A DNA stretch of 64,000 nt from Caulobacter sp. Root1455 (GCF_001426905.1 NZ_LMFQ01000021.1:297558-361557); one strand, 5' to 3'. Positions 7,797 through 15,893 are shown, numbered from the stretch's first letter. Made by a program: numbers and translations. The notes: generated from the letters alone by a model not told the origin.

Positions 7797-9467
7797 ATGA
7801 CGTCGATCATCGAAGCCGACTACATCGTTGTGGGCGCCGGCTCGGCCGGTTGCGTGCTGGCGGCGCGGCTGTCCGAGGACGGCCGCCACAAGGTTCTGCT
7901 GCTGGAGGCCGGCGGCGACGACCGGCCGACCAAGAACCCGTCCCAGTTCATGTCCAACCTGATGATCCACATCCCGGTCGGCTACGCCCAGACCCTGAAG
8001 GATCCCAAGGTCAACTGGCTGTACGCCACCGAGCCGGATCCCGGCACCGGCGGGCGCTCGCACGTCTGGCCGCGCGGCAAGGTGCTGGGCGGCTCGTCCT
8101 CGATCAACGGCCTGCTCTATATCCGCGGGCAACAGGCCGACTATGACGGCTGGCGGCAGCTGGGCTGCGAGGGCTGGGCCTGGGACGACGTCTATCCCTA
8201 TTTCCGCAAGGCCCAGCACCAGGAGCGCGGCGACTGCGGCGACTGGCACGCGACCGGCGGCCCGCTGAACGTCTCGGACGTCACCGAGACCAACCCGATC
8301 TCCGACGCCGTGGTCGAGGCCTGCGTCGAGGCCGGCATCCCCCGCAACGCCGACGTCAACGGCGCCCGGCAGGAGGGCGTGGCCTACTACCAGCTGACCG
8401 TGAAGAACGGCCAGCGCTGCTCGGCGGCGGTGGCCTATCTGCATCCGGCCATGGGCCGTCCGAACCTGAAGGTCGAGACCAACGCCCTGGCCCGCAAGGT
8501 GCTGTTCGATGGCAAGCGCGCGGTCGGGGTCGAGTTCAGCCAGAACGGCGTGGTCCGCACCGCCAAGGCGCGGGCCGAGGTGATCCTGGCCGGCGGAGCG
8601 ATCAACTCTCCGCAGCTGCTGCAGCTGTCGGGCGTGGGTCCGGGCCAACTGCTGGCCGAGCACGGGATCGCCGTGGTCCACGACCTGCCCGGCGTCGGCG
8701 AGAACCTGCAGGACCACTATGTCACCGGGACGCGCTTTCGCCTGAAGGCCGGAACGATTTCGGTCAACGAGCAGAGCAAGGGAAGCCGGCTGGCGGCCGA
8801 GGCGCTGAAGTACCTGTTCCAGCGCAAGGGCCTGCTGACCCTGTCGGCGGCCCACATCGCCGCCTTCTGCAAATCTCGGCCCGATCTCGCGGAACCCGAC
8901 ATCCAGTTCCACATCCTGCCGGCCACGATGGATCTGGAGAAGCTGTTCAACGAGCAGAAGATGGAACTGGAGGGCGCGCCGGGCCTGACCATCGCTCCCT
9001 GCCAGCTGCGGCCCGAGAGCCGGGGCCACATCCGCATCAAGTCGGACGATCCGACCACCTATCCGGCGATCTTCGCCAACTACCTGTCCGATCCGCTGGA
9101 CCAGGAGGTCACGGTGGCCGGCCTGAAATGGGCCCGCAAGATCGCCGCCCAGCCGGCCATCGCACCGCTGATCGACCACGAGATGAACCCGGGCGCCGAC
9201 TTCGCCACCGACGCCGCCCTGCTGGAGTTCGCGCGCGCCACCGGCTCGACGATCTATCACCCGGTCGGCACCTGCCAGATGGGCGCCGGGCCGATGGCCG
9301 TGGTCGACAGCCAACTGCGAGTGCGGGGACTGACCGGCCTGCGGGTGGTCGACGCCTCGGTCATGCCGCGCCTGGTGTCGGGCAACACCAACGCCCCGAC
9401 CATCATGATCGCCGAAAAGGCCTCGGACATGATCCGCCAGGCCGCCAAGACCGAGGTCGCCGTCTGA
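7797..9467 (+). CDS. GMC-family FAD-dependent alcohol/choline dehydrogenase-like oxidoreductase
   Basis: 556 residues. The N-terminal FAD-binding dinucleotide motif is VVGAGSAGCVLAARL (about residues 12-26), followed by the GMC signature WPRGKVLGGSSSINGLLYIRG-type region and the second signature GAINSPQLLQLSGVG. The C-terminal active-site segment STIYHPVGTCQMG supplies the catalytic His, with an Asn in SGNTNAPTIMIAEKAS. GMC enzymes oxidise primary or secondary alcohols; BetA is the best-known relative, but no bet genes are present here. Its stop overlaps the start of the acyl-CoA synthetase (TGATG), so the alcohol oxidised may end up as a CoA ester (inference). Confidence 0.9.
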   Translation: MTSIIEADYIVVGAGSAGCVLAARLSEDGRHKVLLLEAGGDDRPTKNPSQFMSNLMIHIPVGYAQTLKDPKVNWLYATEPDPGTGGRSHVWPRGKVLGGSSSINGLLYIRGQQADYDGWRQLGCEGWAWDDVYPYFRKAQHQERGDCGDWHATGGPLNVSDVTETNPISDAVVEACVEAGIPRNADVNGARQEGVAYYQLTVKNGQRCSAAVAYLHPAMGRPNLKVETNALARKVLFDGKRAVGVEFSQNGVVRTAKARAEVILAGGAINSPQLLQLSGVGPGQLLAEHGIAVVHDLPGVGENLQDHYVTGTRFRLKAGTISVNEQSKGSRLAAEALKYLFQRKGLLTLSAAHIAAFCKSRPDLAEPDIQFHILPATMDLEKLFNEQKMELEGAPGLTIAPCQLRPESRGHIRIKSDDPTTYPAIFANYLSDPLDQEVTVAGLKWARKIAAQPAIAPLIDHEMNPGADFATDAALLEFARATGSTIYHPVGTCQMGAGPMAVVDSQLRVRGLTGLRVVDASVMPRLVSGNTNAPTIMIAEKASDMIRQAAKTEVAV

Positions 9468-11005
9468 TGCATCCGTTCCATCACGCCCAAAGCCAGCCGA
9501 ACAAGCCGGCCTACATCATGGCCGGCTCGGGCGAGGCGGTGACCTACGGAGAGCTCGACGCCCGCTCGAACCAGGGCGCCCAGCTGTTCCGCGCGCTGGG
9601 CCTGCAGGCCGGCGACGTGATCGCCATCCTGATGGACAACAACGCCCGCTTCTTCGAGATCGCCTGGGCCGCCCAGCGCGCCGGGCTCTATTTCACCTGC
9701 GTCTCGACCAAGCTGACCCCGGCCGAGGTCGAGTACATCGTCAAGGACTGCGGAGCCAAGGCGCTGATCGTCAGCCCGGCCCTGGACGCGGTGGCCCAGG
9801 CCGTCGCGCCCTTGATCCCCGGCGTGCGGCTGTTCCGGGTGGGCGGCGGCAAGGACGGGTTCGAGGACTTCGAGGCGGCTCGGGCCGCCATGCCGACGAC
9901 GCCGATCGCCGACGAGACGGCGGGCTCGGACATGCTCTATTCCTCGGGCACCACCGGCCGGCCCAAGGGCGTCAAGCCGGCGCTGAGCGGCGGGCCGATC
10001 GACGCGCCCCACGCCCTGCAGATGATGGCCATGGGCCTGTTCGGCTTCAGCGGCGACAGCGTCTACCTGTCGCCCGCCCCGCTCTATCACGCCGCCCCGC
10101 TGCGCTGGTGCATGACCGTGCACAAGCTGGGCGGCACGGTGATCGTGATGGAGAAGTTCGATCCCGAGGCCGCCCTGGCCCTGATCGAGAAGTACGGCGT
10201 GACCTGCGGCCAGTTCGTGCCGACCCACTTCGTGCGGATGCTGAAGCTGCCGCCGGAGGTTCGCGCCAAGTATGACGTCTCGTCGATCACCTCGGCGGTC
10301 CACGCCGCCGCCCCCTGCCCCGTGCCGGTCAAGGAGCAGATGATCGCCTGGTGGGGTCCGGTGATCTTCGAATACTACGCCGGCACCGAGGGCAACGGCT
10401 TCTGCTGGATCAATTCCGACAACTGGCTGGCCCACAAGGGCAGCGTCGGCCAGGCGGTGCTGGGCGAGCTGCGGATCTGCGACGAGGCCGGCGAGCCCGT
10501 GCCCGTCCGCACCGAAGGGACCGTCTACTTCGCCAACGGCCCGGCCGTGAACTACCATAACGCCCCGGACAAGACCGCCGAGAGCTACAACCAGCATGGC
10601 TGGACCACCCTGGGCGACGTGGGCTGGGTCGACGAGGAGGGCTATCTGTACCTCACCGACCGCAAGAGCTTCATGATCATCTCGGGCGGGGTGAACATCT
10701 ATCCGCAGGAGATCGAGAACCTCTTGATCACCCACCCCAAGGTCGCCGACGCCGCCGTGGTCGGCGCCCCGCACGAGGAGATGGGCGAGCAGGTGGTGGC
10801 GGTGATCCAGCCGCTGGATCCATCGGTCGACCAAGCTTCCCTGGCCGAGGAGCTGATGGCCTTCGTCCGCGCCAACCTCAGCCATGTGAAGTCGCCCAAG
10901 CGCATCGACTTCATGGCCGAACTGCCCCGGCACCCGACCGGCAAGCTCTACAAGCGGCTGATCCGGGACGCGTATTGGGGCAAGGGCGAGGGCGGGATCG
11001 TTTAG
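9467..11005 (+). CDS. AMP-dependent acyl-CoA synthetase
   Basis: 512 residues of the ANL superfamily. The ATP/AMP-binding motif is YSSGTTGRPKGVKPA. A10-type elements are TLGDVGWVDEEGYLYLTDRKSFMIISGG, and the catalytic lysine lies in HPTGKLYKRLIRD close to the C terminus. The start overlaps the GMC stop by one base in TGATG, indicating translational coupling. The family activates carboxylic acids to CoA thioesters via an acyl-adenylate. No signature fixes the chain length; the lack of a long-chain linker motif and the neighbouring dehydrogenase suggest a medium or aromatic acid (weak inference). Confidence 0.9.
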   Translation: MHPFHHAQSQPNKPAYIMAGSGEAVTYGELDARSNQGAQLFRALGLQAGDVIAILMDNNARFFEIAWAAQRAGLYFTCVSTKLTPAEVEYIVKDCGAKALIVSPALDAVAQAVAPLIPGVRLFRVGGGKDGFEDFEAARAAMPTTPIADETAGSDMLYSSGTTGRPKGVKPALSGGPIDAPHALQMMAMGLFGFSGDSVYLSPAPLYHAAPLRWCMTVHKLGGTVIVMEKFDPEAALALIEKYGVTCGQFVPTHFVRMLKLPPEVRAKYDVSSITSAVHAAAPCPVPVKEQMIAWWGPVIFEYYAGTEGNGFCWINSDNWLAHKGSVGQAVLGELRICDEAGEPVPVRTEGTVYFANGPAVNYHNAPDKTAESYNQHGWTTLGDVGWVDEEGYLYLTDRKSFMIISGGVNIYPQEIENLLITHPKVADAAVVGAPHEEMGEQVVAVIQPLDPSVDQASLAEELMAFVRANLSHVKSPKRIDFMAELPRHPTGKLYKRLIRDAYWGKGEGGIV

Positions 11006-11037
11006 ACCGCGCTTCGACATGTTGATCTTTAAAGGTT

Positions 11038-11066
11038 TTGCCACCATATTATGAAAATGGTGGCAA
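11038..11066. promoter_or_regulatory. Perfect 10-bp inverted repeat at the start of the nucleotidyltransferase gene
   Basis: TTGCCACCAT at 11038-11047 and ATGGTGGCAA at 11057-11066 are exact complements around a 9-nt AT-rich loop. It directly precedes the likely TTG start at 11068. It could be a repressor operator or a hairpin covering the ribosome-binding site. Confidence 0.6.
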
Positions 11067-11067
11067 C

Positions 11068-12081
11068 TTGACAATCCAACGGCTTCCCCTGGCGATCCAT
11101 ACGAATGTCGCCGATCTGCTCGACCAACTTCGCGTGGCGCAGATCGCGGCCTTTGGCGACGGCGCCAGCTTCCTTCGACGAGAACGGAAGGGGCGCTTCT
11201 ATTGGTATGTTCGATCACGACAGGAACGCGGCGAACGCGCCGAGCGGTATCTTGGACCCGAAACGCCCGAATTGATCGCGACGATCGAAGCCGCCAAGGC
11301 CGCGAAGGTCGTGGCGGACGGCCGTCGCAGGATTGTCCGCGCGTTGCGCGGCGCTGGGCTCCATGCGCCCGACGAACGGTCGGCTCGTATTCTTCGCGCC
11401 CTGAGCACGGCGGGGGCGTTCCGCCTCCGCGCGGTCCTGGTCGGCACCGTGGCGTTTCAAACCTATGGCGCGCTGCTGGGCTTTATTTTGCCGTTCCAGG
11501 CCGTGCGCACGACCGACTTGGATATCGCCCAAGACTACGGCGTCTCGGTCGCGCTGGACGACGGCTTGGATAGCTCGCTTTTCGAGGTGCTGCGCGGCGC
11601 CGACCCAGCCTTCGCGCCGGTCCCCAAGCTCGATTCATCGAAGAGCGCGACTTATCGCACGCCGGACGGCTACGCCGTCGACGTGCTCACGACGAGTCGG
11701 GGCGACGGTGACGCCGAAACCTCAAGACTAGCCGCTCTCGACACCGATGCGACGCCGCTGAGGTTTCTCGATTTTCTGCTCCGCGATCCCGTGGACGCCG
11801 CGATCCTGCACGACGATGGGATTCTCGTTCGTGTTCCTGCCCCAGCCCGCTTCGCGGTCCACAAACTGATCGTCTCGCGCAGGCGCGACCAAGGAGATCC
11901 CAAGCGACGCAAGGATATGGAACAGGCTCAGGCGCTCATCCACGCCCTGACCCAGGACGATCCCTTCGCCCTGCGCGAAGCCTATGCCGAAGCCCGCGAG
12001 CGTGGCGAGACCTGGCGAAAACTGTTGGATGAAGCCGTCAGTCTGCTGCCGGAGACGGCGAAAGCCGCGTTGGAGGTCTGA
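11068..12081 (+). CDS. Nucleotidyltransferase-fold protein (NTP_transf_8-like)
   Basis: About 337 residues from a TTG at 11068; a TTG at 11038 would place the palindrome inside the coding sequence. The middle has a minimal nucleotidyltransferase core: VLVGTVAFQTYGALLGF, then VRTTDLDIAQDYG with the DxD metal pair, and later YAVDVLTTSRGDG as the third strand. The C-terminal half is helical (APARFAVHKLIVSRRR). The N-terminal third is rich in Lys/Arg/Glu. Third-codon positions are more mixed than in neighbours, suggesting recent transfer. Such proteins resemble toxin/antitoxin nucleotidyltransferases, but no partner gene is adjacent; target unknown. Confidence 0.65.
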   Translation: MTIQRLPLAIHTNVADLLDQLRVAQIAAFGDGASFLRRERKGRFYWYVRSRQERGERAERYLGPETPELIATIEAAKAAKVVADGRRRIVRALRGAGLHAPDERSARILRALSTAGAFRLRAVLVGTVAFQTYGALLGFILPFQAVRTTDLDIAQDYGVSVALDDGLDSSLFEVLRGADPAFAPVPKLDSSKSATYRTPDGYAVDVLTTSRGDGDAETSRLAALDTDATPLRFLDFLLRDPVDAAILHDDGILVRVPAPARFAVHKLIVSRRRDQGDPKRRKDMEQAQALIHALTQDDPFALREAYAEARERGETWRKLLDEAVSLLPETAKAALEV

Positions 12082-12165
12082 CCCGTCCAAGGGCGTCGCC
12101 GTACCCGGGAGGCGCCAACCTTCGAGGCCGAGGCTTGCCCGCCCCGCTCTCCCGTGCGACCAATC

Positions 12166-12177
12166 AAACAACTGTTT
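12166..12177. promoter_or_regulatory. Candidate TetR-type operator before the MaoC gene
   Basis: AAACA at 12166-12170 and TGTTT at 12173-12177 form a compact dyad about 28 nt before the MaoC start codon. AAAC/GTTT dyads are typical of TetR-family regulators of acyl-CoA metabolism. No such regulator gene is adjacent. Confidence 0.3.
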
Positions 12178-12204
12178 ACAAGAAGCATGCGGGAGCAAAA
12201 CGCC

Positions 12205-12654
12205 ATGAAGGAAGTCGCCTACGCCGACATCGCCGGTCTGGTCGGCCAGGAGATCGGGGTCTCCGACTGGGTCGAGATCAGCCAGGAGCGGGTCAACCAG
12301 TTCGCCGAGGCGACAGGCGACCACCAGTGGATCCATGTCGACGTCGAGCGCGCGACCCGCGAGATCGGCGGCCCGATCGCCCACGGCTTTCTCACACTGT
12401 CGCTGATCCCGATGCTGGGGGCGGGCATCCTGCGGGTGACCGGCGTGACGCGCGGCATCAACTACGGCTGCGACAAGGTGCGGTTCACCGGCATGGTCCG
12501 GGTCGGCAAGAAGGTGCGCATGCGCCAGAAGCTGCTGGCCGTCGAGCCCAAGGCCGGCGGCCTGCAGATGAAGAACGAATGCACCATCGAGATCGAGGGC
12601 GAGGAGCGCCCCGCCTGCGTGGCCGAGACGATCTCGATCATCTACGGGGCCTAA
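12205..12654 (+). CDS. MaoC-like (R)-specific enoyl-CoA hydratase
   Basis: 149 residues with the single hot-dog fold of MaoC/PhaJ proteins. The catalytic motif is FAEATGDHQWIHVDVERA, with Asp and His positioned as in (R)-hydratases, followed by IAHGFLTLSLIPML. The GINYGCDKVRFTGMVRVGKKVRMR strand pair completes the fold. ATG at 12205 with GGGAG upstream is preferred over an in-frame ATG at 12154. The family hydrates enoyl-CoA to (R)-3-hydroxyacyl-CoA. It appears monocistronic and is followed by a large inverted repeat. Confidence 0.9.
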   Translation: MKEVAYADIAGLVGQEIGVSDWVEISQERVNQFAEATGDHQWIHVDVERATREIGGPIAHGFLTLSLIPMLGAGILRVTGVTRGINYGCDKVRFTGMVRVGKKVRMRQKLLAVEPKAGGLQMKNECTIEIEGEERPACVAETISIIYGA

Positions 12655-12685
12655 GCCTGATCGACATCCAGGCTCGGTGCGTGGT

Positions 12686-12772
12686 CCTCGTCCTTCGACA
12701 AGCTCAGGATGAGGACCATTTACAAATCCGAGCCGTGGAAAAACCTCATCCTGAGCTTGTCGAAGGACGAGG
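12686..12772. repeat. Perfect 29-bp inverted repeat (family B variant)
   Basis: A 29-bp arm starting CCTCGTCCTTCGACAAGC at 12686-12714 is exactly complemented at 12744-12772, with a 29-nt spacer. It shares the CGTCCTTCGA and CTCAGGATGAGG words with family B but differs in the middle. It lies between convergent genes, so it may also terminate transcription. Confidence 0.9.
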
Positions 12773-12809
12773 TTTTCACCCAGACGGTGAAGGCCAATGC
12801 GCCTAAGCC

Positions 12810-13595
12810 TCACCCGCCCGCCATGGTCCGCAGAGCGGCGGCCGTGGCGGGGTCGGCGGGCAGGAAGGTCTCGATGGCCAGCTCGGCCACCGTCACATCC
12901 AGCGGCGCGCCGAAGGTCATGGTGGCGCTGAGGAACGACAGCTCACCCGCCGCCGTCTTCAGCCGCAGGGGCGCGGCGATCGCCCCGTCGCCGGCGCGCG
13001 GATGGGCCTCGCCGCCGGGATAGGCGGCCAGCTCCCTGATCAGGTCGGCCAGCTCGGCGTCGCCGCTCTCGGCCAGCTGCCGGCGCAGGCGCGACAGGAT
13101 GTGGCCGCGCCATTCGGCCAGGTTGGCGATCCGCGGCGCGACCCCGTCCGGATGCAGGCTCAGCCGCAGCACGTTGACCGGCCCCTCCAGCAGCCTGGCG
13201 TCGACCCCGGCCAGCAGCGGCGCCACGGCCGCGTTCGAGGCCAGCAGGGTCCAGCGCCGGTCGACGGCCAGGGCGGGAAACGGCATGTGGGCGTGCAGCA
13301 CCGCCTCCACCGCCGTCCGCATCGCCGCCAGGCCCGGATCATCGAACGATCGCTCGGGGAACATCGGCGCGAAGCCGGCCGCCAGCAGCAGGGCGTTGCG
13401 CTCGCGCAACGGCGCCTCCAGCCGCTCGGCCAGGCGCAACACCATGTCGCGGCTGGGCGCGGCGCGGCCAGTCTCCAGGAACGACAGGTGCCGGGTCGAG
13501 ATCTCGGCCTCCAGCGCCAAGTCCATCTGGCTCAGGCGCCGCTTCTGGCGCCAGTCGCGCAGGCGCTCGCCGAAGGTGGGAACGGTGGTGGTCAT
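12810..13595 (-). CDS. XRE-family transcriptional regulator with MmyB-like ligand domain
   Basis: 261 residues. An N-terminal helix-turn-helix (GERLRDWRQKRRLSQMDLALEAEISTRHLSFLETGRAAPS, about 8-47) is followed by an MmyB-type ligand-binding domain. The latter shows FPALAVDRRWTLLASNAAVAPLL and later LSATMTFGAPLDVTVAELAIETFLPAD. MmyB-like proteins bind a fatty acid-like ligand and typically repress a divergent oxidoreductase or hydrolase gene. Here the divergent neighbour is an exported alpha/beta hydrolase, and the intervening region has an ATTAC/GTAAT dyad that could be its operator. Confidence 0.9.
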   Translation of the reverse strand: MTTTVPTFGERLRDWRQKRRLSQMDLALEAEISTRHLSFLETGRAAPSRDMVLRLAERLEAPLRERNALLLAAGFAPMFPERSFDDPGLAAMRTAVEAVLHAHMPFPALAVDRRWTLLASNAAVAPLLAGVDARLLEGPVNVLRLSLHPDGVAPRIANLAEWRGHILSRLRRQLAESGDAELADLIRELAAYPGGEAHPRAGDGAIAAPLRLKTAAGELSFLSATMTFGAPLDVTVAELAIETFLPADPATAAALRTMAGG

Positions 13596-13629
13596 AAGGC
13601 CAGGCTAGGACCAAGCCGGCCCCTTCGCC

Positions 13630-13646
13630 ATTACCTCCGGCGTAAT
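13630..13646. promoter_or_regulatory. Candidate MmyB-regulator operator
   Basis: ATTAC at 13630-13634 and GTAAT at 13642-13646 form a dyad with a 7-nt spacer in the 118-bp region between the divergent XRE regulator and hydrolase genes. Its placement fits control of both promoters. Confidence 0.45.
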
Positions 13647-13713
13647 CGACCAGGCTCGCGGCCGCTCCGATGCTGAGGAGGCTCGAACGACGAGCGCCTC
13701 GCCGGAGATCGCC

Positions 13714-14649
13714 ATGACCGCTCTCGCTCACCAGCCCAGCCGCCGGACCCTGACCCTGCTGACCGGCCTCGGCGCCGCCCTGACCGCCGCCGGCCCGTCG
13801 ACCGCCGCGCCGCGCCCGGCCCCCGCTCCCGCCGCCGCGCGAAGCGGAATCGTGGCCCGCGACGGCGCGCGCCTGTTCCACCGCGACTGGGGCGAGGGCC
13901 GGCCGGTGGTGTTCCTGGCCGGCTGGGGCCTGCCCTCGGAGGCCTGGGCCTATCAGGCCGCCGCCCTGTCGGACCAGGGCCTGCGCTGCATCGCCTATGA
14001 CCGCCGGGGCCACGGCCGCTCGGACGCGCCGGGACGCGGCTACGACTACGACACCCTGGCCGACGACCTGGCCGCCGTGCTCGACACCCTGGATCTGAAG
14101 GACGTCGTGCTGGTCGGCCATTCGATGGCGGGCGGCGAGATCACCCGCTACCTGACCCGCCACGGCGACGCGCGGATCGCCAAGGTGCTGCTCCTGGCGC
14201 CGATGGGCCCCTGTCCGGCGCGCCGCCCCGACAATCCCGACGGCCTCGATCCGGCAATGTTCGAGCAATTTCGCCAGAACGTGCTGCTGCGTGACTATCC
14301 GCGCTGGCTGGAGGCCAACAGCGGCCCGTTCCTGACCCCGACCACCTCGCCGGAAATGAAGGACTGGATCCGGGGCATGATGCTGGGCACGTCGATGAAG
14401 GCCCTGGTCGAGTGCAACCGCTCGGCCACGGCCATGGACCTGCGCGCGGAGTTGAAGACGATCCGGATTCCGACCTTGATCATCCAGGGCGACCGCGACG
14501 CCTCGACGCCCCTGGAGGTCAGCGGCCGTCGCTATGCGGCCCTCGTGCCCGCCGCGCGGCTGATCGTCTACGAGGGCGCGCCGCACGGCCTGATGTTCAC
14601 CCACATCGAGCGGCTGAACGCCGACATCCTGGCCTTCGCCCAGAGCTGA
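13714..14649 (+). CDS. Exported alpha/beta hydrolase
   Basis: 311 residues. The N terminus has a twin-arginine-like signal (SRRTLTLLTGLGAALTAAG, then an Ala/Pro linker to about residue 42). The hydrolase core has the nucleophile elbow GHSMAG with Ser137, an acid in IIQGDRDASTP, and the catalytic His in EGAPHGLM. The oxyanion region is FLAGWGLPSEAW. It resembles non-haem chloroperoxidase/arylesterase relatives, but the reaction may simply be ester hydrolysis. It is divergent from the MmyB-type regulator, which probably controls it. A 15-bp hairpin terminates the gene. Confidence 0.85.
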   Translation: MTALAHQPSRRTLTLLTGLGAALTAAGPSTAAPRPAPAPAAARSGIVARDGARLFHRDWGEGRPVVFLAGWGLPSEAWAYQAAALSDQGLRCIAYDRRGHGRSDAPGRGYDYDTLADDLAAVLDTLDLKDVVLVGHSMAGGEITRYLTRHGDARIAKVLLLAPMGPCPARRPDNPDGLDPAMFEQFRQNVLLRDYPRWLEANSGPFLTPTTSPEMKDWIRGMMLGTSMKALVECNRSATAMDLRAELKTIRIPTLIIQGDRDASTPLEVSGRRYAALVPAARLIVYEGAPHGLMFTHIERLNADILAFAQS

Positions 14650-14663
14650 CCCGCCGTGAAACG

Positions 14664-14700
14664 ACAGAGGCCGCGGGATCGCTCCCGCGGCCTCTGTTTC
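14664..14700. terminator. Bidirectional hairpin terminator between convergent genes
   Basis: A perfect 15-bp stem (ACAGAGGCCGCGGGA at 14664-14678 with its complement at 14683-14697) and a TCGC loop, followed by T-rich sequence. It separates the hydrolase from the convergent CsbD gene. Confidence 0.85.
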
Positions 14701-14717
14701 GTCAGTTCCGCCTCAAG

Positions 14718-14900
14718 CTAGCGCTTGATCGCGTCGCCGATCTTGTCCTGGGCCTGGCCGACCTTGTTCTGAACGTCGCCCTTGGCCTTCTGGGCCGCGC
14801 CTTCGGCTTCGAGGCGTTCGTTGTCGGTCGCCTTGCCGGCGGCTTCCTTGACCGCGCCGATGCCCTTGTCGACGGCGCCTTCCACTCGGTTGGTGCTCAT
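14718..14900 (-). CDS. CsbD-family general stress protein
   Basis: 60 residues with the whole CsbD pattern: MSTNRVEGAVDKGIGAVKEAAG, then LEAEGAAQKAKGDVQNKVGQ. The protein is hydrophilic, rich in Ala, Lys, Glu and Gly, and has no signal peptide. CsbD proteins are abundant stress-induced proteins of unknown biochemistry. CAGGAG lies upstream of the ATG. A clean GGAAC-N17-CGTT promoter of the EcfG/SigT type lies 36 nt from the start, which places it in the alphaproteobacterial general stress regulon. Confidence 0.92.
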   Translation of the reverse strand: MSTNRVEGAVDKGIGAVKEAAGKATDNERLEAEGAAQKAKGDVQNKVGQAQDKIGDAIKR

Positions 14901-14935
14901 GGTTTCGCTCCTGCTGAATTTGAACTCCCCCTAGA

Positions 14936-14961
14936 AACGGGAAGGTCCGGAGCGAGGTTCC
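14936..14961 (-). promoter_or_regulatory. EcfG/SigT-type general-stress promoter
   Basis: On the minus strand GGAAC (14961-14957) is separated by exactly 17 nt from CGTT (14939-14936). This matches the established alphaproteobacterial EcfG consensus and is correctly placed for the CsbD gene. Confidence 0.75.
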
Positions 14962-14989
14962 TGTGTCGCCTATCCTACAGTGAGGCGGC

Positions 14990-15844
14990 CTACCGGCCGA
15001 CCGCCATGGCGGTGGCGGACACCGCCGCGGCGGCCTGGCTCGCCGCCTGGCTGGAGGGTTCGATCGGCTTGGCGGGTCTGGCCTGGATCACCGGCGGACC
15101 GGCCGTCTTGTCCAGCAACGAGACCGTCTCGCGGATGTACTTGGCGTGGGTGACGATGCCGATTTCCAGGCGCTCGCCCGACAGCTCGACCTGCTGGGTC
15201 AGCATGCCGGCCACGAACTGCACCTCCTGGCTTTCGGTCGACCCCGGTCGACGGCGCGCGCCCTCGGCCATGAACACCGGCCCGCCCGAATTGCCGGGGA
15301 ACACCGAGAAGTCCATCAGGAAGGTCGGAAACACGCTGGCCGGGGCCAGCGGATAGGACGCCACCCGGCCCGAACGCAGGATCGGGAAGCCGGCCGGATT
15401 GGCCGACAGGCCGCGCGGAAAGCCCAGGGCCATCATCTCGTCGCCGGGGCCCAGGCCGTACTTGTTGAAGGTGTCGTCCTGGGCCAGCCAGGCTAGGGGG
15501 ATGGCCGCCTTGGTGAACTCCGGCGGGGCCTCGACCTCGATGGCGGCGATGTCGCGGGTGGGATGCTTGACCCACAGGGCGTGGTCGCCGTCGCGGATCT
15601 TCAGGGTGTGGGGATCATAGCGCCAGACGCCGTCGGCGCTCTGGATGCGATAGCCGATCTTGGCCGAGACGCCGGGCATCTTGTCGAAGACGTGGGCGGC
15701 GGTGACCAGGATGGTGCGGGGGCGGCCGTCGGGAGTGGGATCCTCGATCAGGAAGCCGGTGCCGACCGTCCGTGATCCGTCGCCGAGCGGCTGTTCAAGC
15801 TGCACGGTCGCTTGGATCAGGTCGACCGACAGGTCCCAAGCCAT
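14990..15844 (-). CDS. Trypsin-like serine protease (S1 fold), no signal peptide
   Basis: 284 residues with a complete trypsin-like triad: His51 (ILVTAAHVFD), Asp98 (HPTRDIAAIEV) and Ser186 (VFPGNSGGPV). The N terminus (MAWDLSVDLIQATVQLEQPL) lacks a signal sequence, so it is probably cytoplasmic or non-classically exported. The last 45 residues are Ala/Gln/Ser-rich low complexity. GAGG lies 5 nt before the ATG. DegP-like PDZ domains are absent. It is divergent from oligopeptidase B, with a GGTCA/TGACC dyad at 15881 between them. Confidence 0.88.
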   Translation of the reverse strand: MAWDLSVDLIQATVQLEQPLGDGSRTVGTGFLIEDPTPDGRPRTILVTAAHVFDKMPGVSAKIGYRIQSADGVWRYDPHTLKIRDGDHALWVKHPTRDIAAIEVEAPPEFTKAAIPLAWLAQDDTFNKYGLGPGDEMMALGFPRGLSANPAGFPILRSGRVASYPLAPASVFPTFLMDFSVFPGNSGGPVFMAEGARRRPGSTESQEVQFVAGMLTQQVELSGERLEIGIVTHAKYIRETVSLLDKTAGPPVIQARPAKPIEPSSQAASQAAAAVSATAMAVGR

Positions 15845-15880
15845 CTATGCCCTCACGCCCCCGGATTCACGCTACGCGAG

Positions 15881-15893
15881 GGTCAGTTTGACC
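15881..15893. promoter_or_regulatory. Dyad between the protease and ptrB
   Basis: GGTCA and TGACC flank GTT at 15881-15893 in the 105-bp divergent intergenic region. It may be an operator; no cognate regulator can be named. Confidence 0.25.

Noticed and set aside
7797-9467. Choline dehydrogenase BetA
   Set aside because: GMC family is certain, but there is no betaine aldehyde dehydrogenase or choline regulator nearby, so a specific substrate is not supported.
9257-11218. 653-codon open frame antisense to the acyl-CoA synthetase
   Set aside because: Shadow of a well-defined ANL enzyme, with no recognisable domain.
13339-14604. 421-codon minus-strand frame across the regulator-hydrolase divergent region
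   Set aside because: It spans two genes and their promoter region with low-complexity residues.
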